A stretch of DNA of 64,000 bases from Paenibacillus macerans (GCF_900454495.1 NZ_UGSI01000001.1:2232001-2296000), one strand, 5' to 3'. Shown: positions 16,591-26,217, numbered from the stretch's first letter. Numbers and translations are program-made. Notes: a model not told the origin generated them from the sequence alone.

Positions 16591-18390
16591 TCATCCCACC
16601 TCTTCCGCTCTAGTTTCCGAACTCCATATCCGGGGAAACCGGATCTCCACCTTCGTGTACAACCCCTCTTCGCTGTACAGTTTGACACCGTAAGGCTCGC
16701 CGTACATCCTTGCGATCCGTTCATGCACGTTGCGAACGCCCATGCCGCTGAATCGCGACGGGATTTCCCCTTTTTTCCCGAGCAAAGCATCGATTTGTTC
16801 CCGGGTCATGCCTCTACCGTTGTCCATAACCTCGATTTTCAGATCGCCTTCCTCCCCGTAGACGCGAATCAGCACGAAGCCCCCGGAAGCCGCTGCGCCG
16901 AGGCCATGCATCAGCGCGTTCTCCACGATCGGCTGCAGCATCAGCTTAAGAACCCGGCATTCCAGCAAAGCGTCATCCTCGATCTGCATATGAACCGGGA
17001 TCGGGTTCATAAACCTGTATTTCACGATCGATACGTAGCAGGAAACATAATCCAGCTCCTCCCGTACGGTGAGAAATTCGTTTGAGTTGCCGAGCACGCC
17101 CCGCATCAGCTCGATCAACGCTCCGGACACCTCCTCAATATTGGGCGCCCCGTTCAGCTTGGCCAAATATTTGATCGTGTTCAGCGCATTGTACAGAAAA
17201 TGCGGGCGGATCTGCGCCTGCAGCGCGGTCAGCTCCGCCTCCCGCTTCGCCTGCTCGCTGACGCGAATCCCTTCCATCAGCCGTTTCAACTCGTCCACCA
17301 TGCTGATAAAAACCCGGTACAATTCGCCGATTTCGTCTTTGGTGCCGATCTCCGTTTTCGGGAAATCCAGATTTCCGTCTTTGACCCGCGTCATCATCGT
17401 TTTCAAGCGGCGGATGTGAAGGGTGGTCCGGGAGGACATCTGCAGCGTCCCGATCAGAACGGCGATAAACACGACGACCGACACCTCGACCATCAGATTG
17501 CGGACCCGGACGGACTCGCTTAGCAGCGAATCGAGCGGGATCAGCGCCCGCGTGGTCCAGCCCGTAAAGTCGGAGCGGCGGGTGACGACGATATAGGATT
17601 TGCCGTCGATGTTTTGTTCCGCCGCCAGCTCGGACGGGCCCGCCGAAGCCGGACGGGCGTAAATCGTCTTTTCCATTTGCGGAGATAGGGATAACGGCGC
17701 CGAGTCCGAGCGGTAGACGAGCTCATTTTGCTCATCGAGCACATACAGGATGCTGTCCGCGGTCGGTTTCACGCCGTACGTGTTGCGGATAAAATCATAA
17801 TTCAAATCGACCATCACCACGCCGATCGTTTCCCGGTTATAACGGAGGACACGGCCGACGGAGATGGCGTCCGTTGGGCCGCCCTGCTTAAAATAGGCAT
17901 GGCGTTCCCCGTTTTGCAGCATATAATCCATCGTCTTCGTTTCCAGGAACGTCCGGTCGATCCAGGGACCGCCCGCGAAGAACACCTTCCCGTTCAGGCC
18001 GATCACGGCGATCCGCGAGATATACGGCTTATAGTCGATCAGCCCCGACAAAAACTCGGTGATCCGCTTCTGCTCCTGAAACCATTCGTAGCTGATTTCC
18101 TCGCTTGGGCTAAGTACCGTGTCGATGACCGTGTTTTTGTTGGTCGCGGCCACCGTGTTCAAACGGTCGATTTCCTTTAACATCACGTTGAGGGATTCAT
18201 CAGCCTGGCGGATGCTGTCCGACACTGAGGTGATGGCGTTAGCTTTGATCGTCTCGCGCATGTTCACGTACACGATGCCGGTTACGGAGACGATGGAAAA
18301 CAGCGAAAGCAACCCGAAGGCGATAAATATTTTTGCCTGGATGCTTAACTTCGGCGAGGATATCCACTTGCGCAGCGTTATGAGCGTCAT
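16591..18390 (-). CDS. YesM-type sensor histidine kinase
   Basis: A 599-residue kinase: first membrane span at about 20-42, an extracellular sensing domain to about 300, a second span (VSVVVFIAVLIGTLQM), HAMP, then the His-kinase segment with the phospho-acceptor in QIRPHFLYNALNTI. The ATPase domain has N-box ENALMHG and DNGRGM. The start was set at ATG 18390 with AAAGGAG upstream; the frame stays open for about 160 more codons but only because it overlaps the AraC gene in another frame. It senses a glycan signal for the adjacent YesN regulator. Confidence 0.92.
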   Translation of the reverse strand: MTLITLRKWISSPKLSIQAKIFIAFGLLSLFSIVSVTGIVYVNMRETIKANAITSVSDSIRQADESLNVMLKEIDRLNTVAATNKNTVIDTVLSPSEEISYEWFQEQKRITEFLSGLIDYKPYISRIAVIGLNGKVFFAGGPWIDRTFLETKTMDYMLQNGERHAYFKQGGPTDAISVGRVLRYNRETIGVVMVDLNYDFIRNTYGVKPTADSILYVLDEQNELVYRSDSAPLSLSPQMEKTIYARPASAGPSELAAEQNIDGKSYIVVTRRSDFTGWTTRALIPLDSLLSESVRVRNLMVEVSVVVFIAVLIGTLQMSSRTTLHIRRLKTMMTRVKDGNLDFPKTEIGTKDEIGELYRVFISMVDELKRLMEGIRVSEQAKREAELTALQAQIRPHFLYNALNTIKYLAKLNGAPNIEEVSGALIELMRGVLGNSNEFLTVREELDYVSCYVSIVKYRFMNPIPVHMQIEDDALLECRVLKLMLQPIVENALMHGLGAAASGGFVLIRVYGEEGDLKIEVMDNGRGMTREQIDALLGKKGEIPSRFSGMGVRNVHERIARMYGEPYGVKLYSEEGLYTKVEIRFPRIWSSETRAEEVG

Positions 18391-18427
18391 ATCGGGCACT
18401 CCTTTTCGTTCGGGTGAAGATGAAAGA

Positions 18428-18441
18428 TGTAAACGCTTGCC
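18428..18441. promoter_or_regulatory. Candidate cre site upstream of yesM-like gene
   Basis: TGTAAACGCTTGCC lies in the 68-bp gap between the AraC gene and the kinase gene and differs from the cre consensus at two end positions. It would place the sensor pair under catabolite control. Confidence 0.45.
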
Positions 18442-18458
18442 AAAATGAACCCCCGCGG

Positions 18459-19313
18459 CTACCCGTTTTTTGCCGCGCGCATCGCGAGCGGGGGAATCTT
18501 GTAATAGCCTTTGAAGGCTCTGGTGAAGGTGTACAGGTTCGGGTACCCCAGCGACAAAGCGATTTCCGTTACGCTTGCGTTCGTTTCCGCGAGCAGCCGC
18601 TTGGCCTTCTCCATGCGGATATTTTGCAGGTATTTCTGCGGAGGCAGCCCGATCTGGGCCGTAAACACATTGGAAAAATAGGAGCGGTGCACGCCCGCAA
18701 ACGCGGCGACCTGCTGCACGGTAATCCCTTCCGTGGCGTGCAGATCCATAAACTCCATGCACTCGCGAATCCAGGCGGAAGGCTCGGCGGCACTCGCGGG
18801 CGCGGTGTCCGGGATAAGCTCGGCGAGCAACCGGCAAATCCGTCCCTGCAGTTGCAGCGATACGGCCGGATTCCACCGTTCCACGCCGGCCAGCGCCGCG
18901 ATCGTGCGGTCCAGCGTTTCGCGGGCGCGGGAAGAAATCAGCCGCCGGCCGAACGGCCTTTCCGGTGTAATCCCGGCGAGCCCGAGCAGCGGCCCCACCC
19001 TGCTGCCGTCCAGCGCCAGCCAGTTCATCCGCGGCGGCGGCTCAGGCAGCGCGTAATAATGGTAAGTCCGCCCGGGAAACAGGCAAAACAAATCATCCTT
19101 TTGCAGCTCCACCCGTTTGTCGGCGTATTCGAGGCACACCTTCCCCTCCAGCACAAAATGCAGGCTGTAGCATTCGATCCGCTTGGGCCCCACACGGTAA
19201 TGGGGCTTAGCAATGCTGCGGCCGGCCCGCACCGGCCATAGCTGCGCTTCCTTATCCAGATACCCCGGCGTATAGTAAATAAACTCGGCTAACTCGTGGT
19301 CGTATTCCCGCAT
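18459..19313 (-). CDS. AraC-family transcription regulator
   Basis: A 284-residue regulator with an N-terminal cupin-like sensing half (CYSLHFVLEGKVCLEY) and a C-terminal AraC domain (VAAFAGVHRSYFSNVF and LGYPNLYTFTRAFKGY). The ATG is preceded by GGAGGGG. It is the first gene of the minus-strand glycan locus and is divergent from the sulfatase at 19497. A cytosolic sugar sensor acting beside the membrane YesM/YesN pair is plausible; its targets could include the sulfatase across the 180-bp divergent gap. Confidence 0.88.
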   Translation of the reverse strand: MREYDHELAEFIYYTPGYLDKEAQLWPVRAGRSIAKPHYRVGPKRIECYSLHFVLEGKVCLEYADKRVELQKDDLFCLFPGRTYHYYALPEPPPRMNWLALDGSRVGPLLGLAGITPERPFGRRLISSRARETLDRTIAALAGVERWNPAVSLQLQGRICRLLAELIPDTAPASAAEPSAWIRECMEFMDLHATEGITVQQVAAFAGVHRSYFSNVFTAQIGLPPQKYLQNIRMEKAKRLLAETNASVTEIALSLGYPNLYTFTRAFKGYYKIPPLAMRAAKNG

Positions 19314-19496
19314 TTCGTATTTCCCCTCCAGCGATAAAATAAGGGCAAAATAAATACTCTAAATGCCGCTATTTTGAAAGGTCGGCGATTCATCTTTCCA
19401 ATTTAAGCAGACAACAAAATGACAACTCCAAGCTAACAGAACGCTATTTCTAAAACGCTTAATTTTCACTAATATCATAAGGGGAGGGGATCGATT

Positions 19497-21035
19497 TTGT
19501 CCAGCAAACCTAACATTTTACTAATTACGAGCGATCAGCAGCATTGGAACACGATCGGCGCGTTTCAGCCCGAAATCTCCACGCCGAATTTGGATCGCCT
19601 GGCGCAGCAGGGCACGACGTTCAGCCGGGCCTATTGTCCGAATCCGACCTGTACGCCAAGCCGCTCATCGATCATCACCGGCATGTATCCGAGCCAGCAT
19701 GGCGCCTGGACCTTAGGGACAAAGCTGCTCGAAGACCGCCATACCGTCGGGGATGATTTCACACGAGCCGGTTATAAAACCTCGCTGATCGGCAAAGCGC
19801 ATTTCCAGCCATTGAAATCGACGCCGGAATACGAATCGCAGGAAGCTTACCCGATCTTGCAGAACCTGGATTATTGGCGAAATTTCCACGGTCCGTTTTA
19901 CGGTTTCAATCACGTCGAGTTGGCGCGAAACCATACGAATGAAGCCCATGTGGGGCAGCATTACGCCATCTGGCTCGAAGAGCAGGGCTGTGCCGATTGG
20001 CGGGATTATTTTCTGCCGCCGACCGGGACGATGGATCCCGCGCAGACGTATAAGTGGCCGATTCCTGAAAAATACCATTACAACACGTGGATTGCCGAGC
20101 GGACGAATGCCCGTCTGGAGGAGCACAAAACATCAGGAAAGCCTTTTTTCCTTTGGGCCAGCTTTTTTGACCCGCATCCCGAATACTTGGCGCCGGAGCC
20201 CTGGGATACGATGTATGACCCGGAGCAGTTAACGATACCGGCGCTTACGCCGGGAGAACATGACCGGAATCCGCCGCATTTCCGCCTGACGCAGGAGGAA
20301 GAACCGGACTTCTCCCATCTGATGGAGACGGGTTTCGGCATCCATGGCTACCGGTCCCATCATTATTACGAATACGGGGCCAAGAAACGGCTGACCGACT
20401 ACGACAGAAAGAAGCTGGTCGCCGTATACTACGGCATGATCAGTTTGATGGACAAATATATCGGAAAAATTCTTGATAAGCTGGATGAACTGGGGCTGGC
20501 GGACGACACCCTCGTCGTGTTTACGACGGATCACGGCCACTTTTTCGGCCAGCACGGCCTGCAGGCCAAGGGAGGATTTCATTACGAGGATCTGATCAAA
20601 CTTCCATTTATCGTCAGGTACCCGGGCCGCGTTCCCGCCGGGAAACGCTCGGACGCGATTCAATCGTTGGTCGACCTGGCGCCGACCTTCCTGTCCTTTT
20701 GCGGACTGCCGATCCCGCCGACCATGACCGGCGTCGACCAAAAGGACGTGTGGCTTGGCGTAAGTGAACAGGCGCGGGATCACGCGATCTGCGAATTCCG
20801 GCACGAACCGACGACGATTCATCAAAAAACGTATGTCGACGCCCGTTACAAAATCACCGTGTACTACAATCAGTCCTACGGAGAGATTTTCGATCTGGAG
20901 AAGGACCCCGGGGAACTGCGCAATTTGTGGGACGAACCGGGCTATGAACAGCTGAAATCGGAGCTTCTGCTCAAATACGTTTGGGCCGAGTTGGGCAAGG
21001 AGCCGCTGCCGATGCCGAGGATTCATCACGCGTAG
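19497..21035 (+). CDS. Sulfatase, Cys-type, cytoplasmic
   Basis: A 512-residue type I sulfatase. The formylglycine motif is CTPSRSSIITG with Cys near residue 57. Metal ligands are visible in ITSDQQ at the N-terminus and in FTTDHGHFFG near residue 344. Because it is a Cys-type motif it needs oxidation by a maturase, and one is encoded at 59098-60348. There is no signal peptide, so the substrate is an imported sulfate ester. The start is a TTG at 19497 behind GGGGAGGGG. The gene stands alone, divergent from an AraC gene, and ends in a terminator. Sugar sulfate is the best guess from context. Confidence 0.9.
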   Translation: MSSKPNILLITSDQQHWNTIGAFQPEISTPNLDRLAQQGTTFSRAYCPNPTCTPSRSSIITGMYPSQHGAWTLGTKLLEDRHTVGDDFTRAGYKTSLIGKAHFQPLKSTPEYESQEAYPILQNLDYWRNFHGPFYGFNHVELARNHTNEAHVGQHYAIWLEEQGCADWRDYFLPPTGTMDPAQTYKWPIPEKYHYNTWIAERTNARLEEHKTSGKPFFLWASFFDPHPEYLAPEPWDTMYDPEQLTIPALTPGEHDRNPPHFRLTQEEEPDFSHLMETGFGIHGYRSHHYYEYGAKKRLTDYDRKKLVAVYYGMISLMDKYIGKILDKLDELGLADDTLVVFTTDHGHFFGQHGLQAKGGFHYEDLIKLPFIVRYPGRVPAGKRSDAIQSLVDLAPTFLSFCGLPIPPTMTGVDQKDVWLGVSEQARDHAICEFRHEPTTIHQKTYVDARYKITVYYNQSYGEIFDLEKDPGELRNLWDEPGYEQLKSELLLKYVWAELGKEPLPMPRIHHA

Positions 21036-21060
21036 GGATCCCCGGAGACCGACCCGAGAG

Positions 21061-21117
21061 AACCTGGTCGAAAGCCTGGCAAGACTTAGGGTTTCGGCCG
21101 GGGTTTATGTTTTTTTA
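21061..21117 (+). terminator. Rho-independent terminator after the sulfatase
   Basis: AACCTGGTCGAAA can pair with TTTCGGCCGGGGTT with one bulge and is followed by a run of T. It sits 25 bp after the sulfatase stop. Confidence 0.65.
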
Positions 21118-21133
21118 CTCAACTTTCGACCAG
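21064..21133. repeat. Perfect 11-bp inverted repeat overlapping the terminator
   Basis: CTGGTCGAAAG at 21064-21074 is matched exactly by CTTTCGACCAG at 21123-21133. The right arm lies beyond the T-run. From here to 21416 no gene is seen, only A-rich and low-complexity sequence. Confidence 0.5.
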
Positions 21134-21416
21134 CCCCATCGTGAGCATAAGAAATCCCTTGTAAAACGTGCCGGTGAGGTCAGTGTATCTACCTTCTGCA
21201 CCGTATCCGTTTCGAGCAGTGTCACAAATCGGCACCAAGTAAGGGGGCTGTTTAAAGGGGTCGTGTCTTGTTGTTCCTGCCTGCTGCCTGCCTTTGCACG
21301 ATTATCCCCATTGTTCAGGAGCAGGGAGCAGGGGGGCTAGAACGAGGGTTCCAAAAAAGAGAGAAAAAACAAAAAAGACGAGGAAAAAATGAGGCTGTTC
21401 AGGTGAGATTTTCAGC

Positions 21417-21445
21417 TTGATTAGAGAACGTATGTTTGGTATAAT
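21417..21445 (+). promoter_or_regulatory. Sigma-A promoter with LexA (DinR) box
   Basis: TTGATT, exactly 17 bp, TATAAT. Inside the spacer, 21426-21437 reads GAACGTATGTTT, which matches the Bacillus LexA core GAACRNRYGTTY at all positions. LexA would block this promoter until DNA damage. It drives the transposase-like gene that starts at 21497. Confidence 0.65.
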
Positions 21446-21496
21446 GAAATAAATGGAACTAAAGTTCGTATATTGTTAATTTGGGGGCGAGTAAAC

Positions 21497-22411
21497 ATGG
21501 AGATCAATGCGGGAACGGAACTTCAATCATTCAGCAGCCGTTTTAACAGCGAGCAGGACTGCATGGAAGCGCTGATCGCGATGAAGTGGCCAAACGGCTT
21601 CGTCTGCCCGCGCTGCGCTCATACCCGGTGCAGCCGTCTGACCTCCCGGCATATCCCCTTGTTCGAGTGCGGAAAGTGCAAGCATCAAACATCGCCTTTG
21701 GTCGGCACGATTTTTGAAGGAACGCATCTCCCCCTGCTCAAGTGGTTCAAGGCGCTGGATTTGTTCCTGCTTGAGGGCGGCATCTCGGCGCTGCGGCTGC
21801 GCCAGGTGATCCGGGTCGCCTACAAGACCGCCTGGTCGATGCTGCACAAAATACGCCATGCCGTGGGGGAGTTCGATGCCCGGGAGCTGCTTTCCGGAGA
21901 CGTGAAGGTGAACAGCGATCAGTATGGGCGTAATCCGTCCCGGTGTCAGCTTTCGCATCCGTACGCCTCGGCGGTCGTAGCGGGATGCACGGTCACGGAG
22001 TCGGGCGAGCCGGAGCAGGTCAAAATCCGCCTGGTGCCGCATAAGCGGGGAGGCGAAAAAAGGGCAGACCGTCAAGAGCTAACCGAGTTCATCAACGGGC
22101 ATGTGGATGTCCGTACATCGGCGGTACAGTTGTTCCCTCAGGCCTTTCGGCTGTATGCGCCCTTGCGGAGAGTGGTGAGAGAGGCGTGGGAATCGCTGAA
22201 GAGTACGTATGGAGCCTTGGGACTGAAGCATCTGCAGGCGTACCTGAACGAATACACCGGACGCCGCCGGCTGCGCCTGCAAGGAGGACTGCCCGGAGCG
22301 GAAGAAACGATGCGGCAGAAGTTGCTGCAGATGTGTGTGGCGATTCCGGCGATCCCTTACCGCCGGCTAATCGCGCGCCAACCGAATCAGCCCCTTGCGG
22401 CTGCGGCCTGA
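21497..22411 (+). CDS. Degenerate IS1595-family transposase-like protein
   Basis: A 304-residue protein with the IS1595 plan: N-terminal zinc ribbon (CPRCAHTRC ... CGKCKHQ), then the segment TIFEGTHLPLLKWF that precedes the ISXO2-type nuclease domain. The catalytic acids look lost: where active members read V-D-E this one reads VKVNSDQYG, and the second acidic site appears as VRTSAVQ. The protein is otherwise full length without frameshift. The ATG at 21497 has GGGGGCGAG upstream. No terminal inverted repeats of an intact element were found around it. It is either a dead transposase that has not yet decayed or a host-adopted DNA-binding protein. Confidence 0.75.
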   Translation: MEINAGTELQSFSSRFNSEQDCMEALIAMKWPNGFVCPRCAHTRCSRLTSRHIPLFECGKCKHQTSPLVGTIFEGTHLPLLKWFKALDLFLLEGGISALRLRQVIRVAYKTAWSMLHKIRHAVGEFDARELLSGDVKVNSDQYGRNPSRCQLSHPYASAVVAGCTVTESGEPEQVKIRLVPHKRGGEKRADRQELTEFINGHVDVRTSAVQLFPQAFRLYAPLRRVVREAWESLKSTYGALGLKHLQAYLNEYTGRRRLRLQGGLPGAEETMRQKLLQMCVAIPAIPYRRLIARQPNQPLAAAA

Positions 22412-22467
22412 TGATCGGGACGCTGGAACGGTAGGGGGAGTTTGATGCAGATCAACTTAATGAGTCC

Positions 22468-22532
22468 TTGATCTCCTGTCTTGATCTCTTGTCTTGATCT
22501 CTTGTCTTGATCTCTTGTCTTGATCTCTTGTC
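22468..22532. repeat. Tandem repeat, five copies of a 13-bp unit
   Basis: Five head-to-tail copies of TTGATCTCTTGTC, the first with one change. It lies 57 bp after the transposase-like gene. The remaining spacer to 22845 shows no convincing gene. Confidence 0.9.
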
Positions 22533-22845
22533 GGTCTGTTTTACCTCCCCTAAACCTGATTTCTTCTCCTAAGCCCGTCTAAATTACCTCGAACCTATCT
22601 GCTTCCTACCAAATTTTTCCTTCCCCCGTGCTTGTTTGTTTCACTGCTACCTGATTAAACTGGATAATCATGCAAAGTCTCCGGACAGCAAGTGTTGATC
22701 TACATATCCCCGAGGAAACAATGGTTTCAAAAGAGGCTTTCTCCGATCCGTTCAGCGTCATAAAATACTCCATTTCGGTGGCCACCCTCTTCTCCGTAAG
22801 TCGGCTTTTTCGGTAAGGGGCAACGAGGAGTCCTCCCGCCTCCAA

Positions 22846-25125
22846 TTAGATAGTCTTGATATATAAATGGAAACGCTCATGGTTCAACTCGGCCAACGGT
22901 GCAAATTCAAGCTGCTGATCCTGGTAGATAAAACGATTGGAGCCGGCCACTCGCTCAAACTTTTCAGCAAGATTCTCCCCGCTTATCGGCAGTTCAAAGT
23001 ATTCTTTCCGGTCCGAGACGGCGGCCAAAATATAGGGGCCAAAGGCCAAAGAGGCAATGTCCGCTTGATCCGGCGTATATTCCAAACGCAGCCGCGGCTC
23101 AAACTTGACGATTACTTGATCCCCCCCACTCCATTTTTGCGAGAGCACCAGATAACCGCCCTCTTCCGCCGCTTTCACTTCCGCCCGGTTCACAAAGACC
23201 CTAACCTCTCCGTCATGCCAGTAAGGCTTGCGGACTTTCAAATTCGCTCGCGCCAAACCTTCAATGTGAAGTTTGATTCCACCGTCAAACACCTCGGGCA
23301 CGGATTGTACGACCTGCAGTCCCTTCTCCTCATCATTTAATGCTGACGACACGAACAGATTGACGTATAAGGAATCGGCATCCTCAAAATAAATCGCCTC
23401 GGCGTATTTGAAGTGGTTTTCCAATCCCGTCCCGTGGCAGCAGGAGTTCTCCTCGTCAAACCCTTTTTGTCCGCCAGGGCTGGTCGGCATAAAGTAGGTG
23501 CTGGCGCCCAGACACTCATGGTCTGTCGAAGCAAGGATATGGCTCAGCATCGTTCGCTCGTAATAATCCATGTACTTGGCATCCTTCTCAACCCCGAATA
23601 ACTGCTTGGTCAGTTTCAGCATATTGTAAGAAGCGCAGGTTTCCGCCGTATGTTCGGTCAGATGAGCGCCGATTTTGTGCGGCTGCTTAAACATTTCCCC
23701 TTCACCGGTTCCGCCGATGGAGTAAATATGCGCATTCACCACCGATTCCCAGAAAAACTTGGCGATATCATAGTATTTTTGTTCTCCCGTAGCTTCGAAA
23801 ATTTTGAAAGCCCCGACGACTTGCGGGATATGCTGGTTGGCATGCAGCGCGCCCAAAGCGTCCACCTGTTGCTGCATCGGAAAAAACAAGCGGTCATTGT
23901 CAAACAGCTTGGCGGCGGCAATGTGCTTCTCTTTATGGGTGTATGTAAACAATTCGGCCAGCGATTCGTTGATGCCGCCAAACTCGCCGGCGATATACAT
24001 GCCCCACATTTTTTTCAATTGTTCATGCGGCAGAACGCTCAACCGGTTGTAGATCCAGTCTCCCACTTTATCGGCCATGGTTAGCGCCGGTTCAATGCCC
24101 GCGAGATGATAACTGTCCAGCAAACCGGCCAAAATTTTATGCAGGGTATAATAAGGAGCCCAGATTTCCGGGTACCGCGTATATTTTTCCAGCAAATCAA
24201 ACTGCTCCTCGGAATAAGCGCTGAGAAATCCGTAATGATAGCGATCGTCCGCCTCAAAGGCCAACTGCACTTTATTCAACTCTTTGATCATGTAAGCCAG
24301 TTTTTGATGAATCCGTTCATGGCCGGTCGCCGCATAGCATAACGCCAAGGCGGAAAGATAATGCCCGGTGGTGTGCCCTTTCAGCAAGCTGTCATCCGCG
24401 TCCCACCCGATCATGGGCGGAGCGTTTAACGTATCCAGGCCGGCGGCTTTGCGGAAATTGTAAAGCATCTGGTCGTCATTGACCGTGAGCAGAAATTGCA
24501 GTCTCCGATCCTGCGCGGTTTTGGGCAAGGAAGGGCCTTGAAGACGCACCTTCTTGACTGGAATGGGGTGCAGTTGAGGTTTCTTTTGGCTCAATTTTGC
24601 AATGCTGCTTTCTATGAGAATAGCCGCTTCCACCTCATAAATCGTATCCGTCAGGCGACCGCCGGCTTTGTACTCCCCGTTTTCCGAAAATACGCGCTGT
24701 TCACCCCCGTGCCATGTGACGGAATGAGCAAGAACATCCCCGCTTACGGTTTGAATAGACACGGCGGAAGGCAAGTAAAATTCCTGGTTCGCCTCCTGCA
24801 TGATCACGATCGGAAAGATCTTATCGACCTGGATTTTATTTTTCTCCTCCAAGATCGTCACTTCATAAACTTTTTGCAGACTCGCCTCTCCAAACTGAAA
24901 GGTGGCGGTAAGCGGTACGACCCTATCCCCCTTCCCGTACTCGGGCTGGTGCACTTTCCCGGAACCGTTAATCCAGCGGTCGTCTTTCGACACCCAAGTA
25001 ATTTGGGAGCCGTTTTTCCCTTTGGTCGGCAAATGAATATCGAACTCCACCGTCTTCAAATTGCCCAGGTGCAAGGCCTCCATATCCTCGTGAACGATTT
25101 CCAGATCACTCCGTTTACTTGACAT
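22846..25125 (-). CDS. Beta-L-arabinofuranosidase, GH127 (DUF1680) family
   Basis: A 759-residue protein with an N-terminal Ig-like extension (to about 200) and the GH127 alpha/alpha barrel. The metal site of the family is visible: HTAETCASYN near residue 505 and ENSCCHGTGLENH near 570, giving the Glu and three Cys that bind zinc, one Cys being the nucleophile. GH127 releases beta-L-arabinofuranose from oligosaccharides such as those on hydroxyproline-rich proteins. No signal peptide, so cytoplasmic. The ATG has GGGGG upstream. It is divergent from an AraC gene that probably activates it, and a cre-like TTTAATCGCTTTCA (25149-25162) lies in its leader. Confidence 0.88.
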   Translation of the reverse strand: MSSKRSDLEIVHEDMEALHLGNLKTVEFDIHLPTKGKNGSQITWVSKDDRWINGSGKVHQPEYGKGDRVVPLTATFQFGEASLQKVYEVTILEEKNKIQVDKIFPIVIMQEANQEFYLPSAVSIQTVSGDVLAHSVTWHGGEQRVFSENGEYKAGGRLTDTIYEVEAAILIESSIAKLSQKKPQLHPIPVKKVRLQGPSLPKTAQDRRLQFLLTVNDDQMLYNFRKAAGLDTLNAPPMIGWDADDSLLKGHTTGHYLSALALCYAATGHERIHQKLAYMIKELNKVQLAFEADDRYHYGFLSAYSEEQFDLLEKYTRYPEIWAPYYTLHKILAGLLDSYHLAGIEPALTMADKVGDWIYNRLSVLPHEQLKKMWGMYIAGEFGGINESLAELFTYTHKEKHIAAAKLFDNDRLFFPMQQQVDALGALHANQHIPQVVGAFKIFEATGEQKYYDIAKFFWESVVNAHIYSIGGTGEGEMFKQPHKIGAHLTEHTAETCASYNMLKLTKQLFGVEKDAKYMDYYERTMLSHILASTDHECLGASTYFMPTSPGGQKGFDEENSCCHGTGLENHFKYAEAIYFEDADSLYVNLFVSSALNDEEKGLQVVQSVPEVFDGGIKLHIEGLARANLKVRKPYWHDGEVRVFVNRAEVKAAEEGGYLVLSQKWSGGDQVIVKFEPRLRLEYTPDQADIASLAFGPYILAAVSDRKEYFELPISGENLAEKFERVAGSNRFIYQDQQLEFAPLAELNHERFHLYIKTI

Positions 25126-25202
25126 CGGCTTTCCCCCTAAACTAGACTTTTAATCGCTTTCACACTTCTCATGTTACAAGAAAACCGTTTTGAAGTAAGT
25201 AG

Positions 25203-25230
25203 TTGAAAAAAAGAATAGGTGGATTATATT
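25203..25230 (+). promoter_or_regulatory. Sigma-A promoter of the AraC gene at 25270
   Basis: TTGAAA, 16 bp, TATATT, about 40 bp before the AraC start codon. It shares the 144-bp divergent spacer with the GH127 gene. Confidence 0.5.
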
Positions 25231-25269
25231 TACTATATATCCGAGTTCGAAATTGAAGGAGTTGGCATC

Positions 25270-26127
25270 ATGTACCTTGTTGATGATGAGTATTCGGAAC
25301 AGGCTGCCTTTTTGTCCGCGGGCACCTTTATTACCAATCAACCGTGGATTCACCAAGAAAGGGTCATCGACAGTTATGAAATCATCTGCCCCATCGACTC
25401 GACCCTGCACATCGAGAGCAACCGGGTTCCCTACGCCATTGAATCGGGCGAAATTTTGCTCATCCCCCCGCACACGTTTCACCGCGGACTTAAAGTATGC
25501 GAAGGCCGCCTGAAATTTCACTGGCTGCATTTTTCGGGGAACCATTTAAGCCCTAGAACCGAAGCGGAAGTCATCCGGAAAATCAACGAAAAAGACCCGG
25601 ACGAGATGATCATTTTGCCCATATACACCAACAAAATCGACTCCCGGCGCTTTCATGTCATGTTCAACCAACTGCTCGATTTATATCAGGAAAAGAAACC
25701 GCGGAGCTACCTCAACGCCTATTTATCCTGCCTTTTATATGAATTGACCGCGGAAATCAAAAGTTACCTGATCCAAAAAGCATCCAACGGCAACCGGCTG
25801 CAGCCGATTCAGGACTGGATCCGCATCCATGCCTTTGAAGACATCACGCTTGAACAAATCGCCGATCATTTCAAATACAACAAGAACTATTTGTCCAGGA
25901 TTTACAAGGAAAATACGGGAATCGGAATTTCGGAACAGATCATCAAATTCAGGCTGAAACATGCGAAGGAACTGCTGACCGAAACCGACTTGAGCATCGT
26001 TGAAATCGCCTCCGAAGTCGGGTATGAGGATGCGAAATATTTCATGCGCCTGTTTAAAAAATATGTGAACGTCACCCCCACGGAATATCGCAAAACTTTT
26101 TACTGCAAGCACTACAACAAAAAATGA
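25270..26127 (+). CDS. AraC-family regulator of the GH127 gene
   Basis: A 285-residue regulator with an N-terminal cupin (YAIESGEILLIPPHTFH) and C-terminal AraC domain (FKYNKNYLSRIYKENTG and VGYEDAKYFMRLFKKY). The start at 25270 is preferred because AAGGAG lies eight bases before it, whereas the longer frame from 25219 would run through the promoter -10 region. Divergent position suggests it controls the arabinofuranosidase. Confidence 0.87.
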   Translation: MYLVDDEYSEQAAFLSAGTFITNQPWIHQERVIDSYEIICPIDSTLHIESNRVPYAIESGEILLIPPHTFHRGLKVCEGRLKFHWLHFSGNHLSPRTEAEVIRKINEKDPDEMIILPIYTNKIDSRRFHVMFNQLLDLYQEKKPRSYLNAYLSCLLYELTAEIKSYLIQKASNGNRLQPIQDWIRIHAFEDITLEQIADHFKYNKNYLSRIYKENTGIGISEQIIKFRLKHAKELLTETDLSIVEIASEVGYEDAKYFMRLFKKYVNVTPTEYRKTFYCKHYNKK

Positions 26128-26217
26128 TTTGCTGCCGTTACCGAATTTATGAGGGATCGATGCTACCATTTAAGTAAGCGGTTCCGCGAAATCTAAAATA
26201 CTTTTATGGGGGTTGCT

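Noticed and set aside
18391..18876. Long N-terminal extension of the YesM-type kinase
   Set aside because: The extra 160 residues are Arg- and Pro-rich, overlap the AraC gene in another frame, and a good ribosome site precedes ATG 18390.
22468..22532. CRISPR array
   Set aside because: Units are only 13 bp and directly adjoining with no spacers.
22606..22845. 79-residue frame on the minus strand after GH127
   Set aside because: No recognised family and no convincing ribosome site; it may be chance, so it is not annotated.
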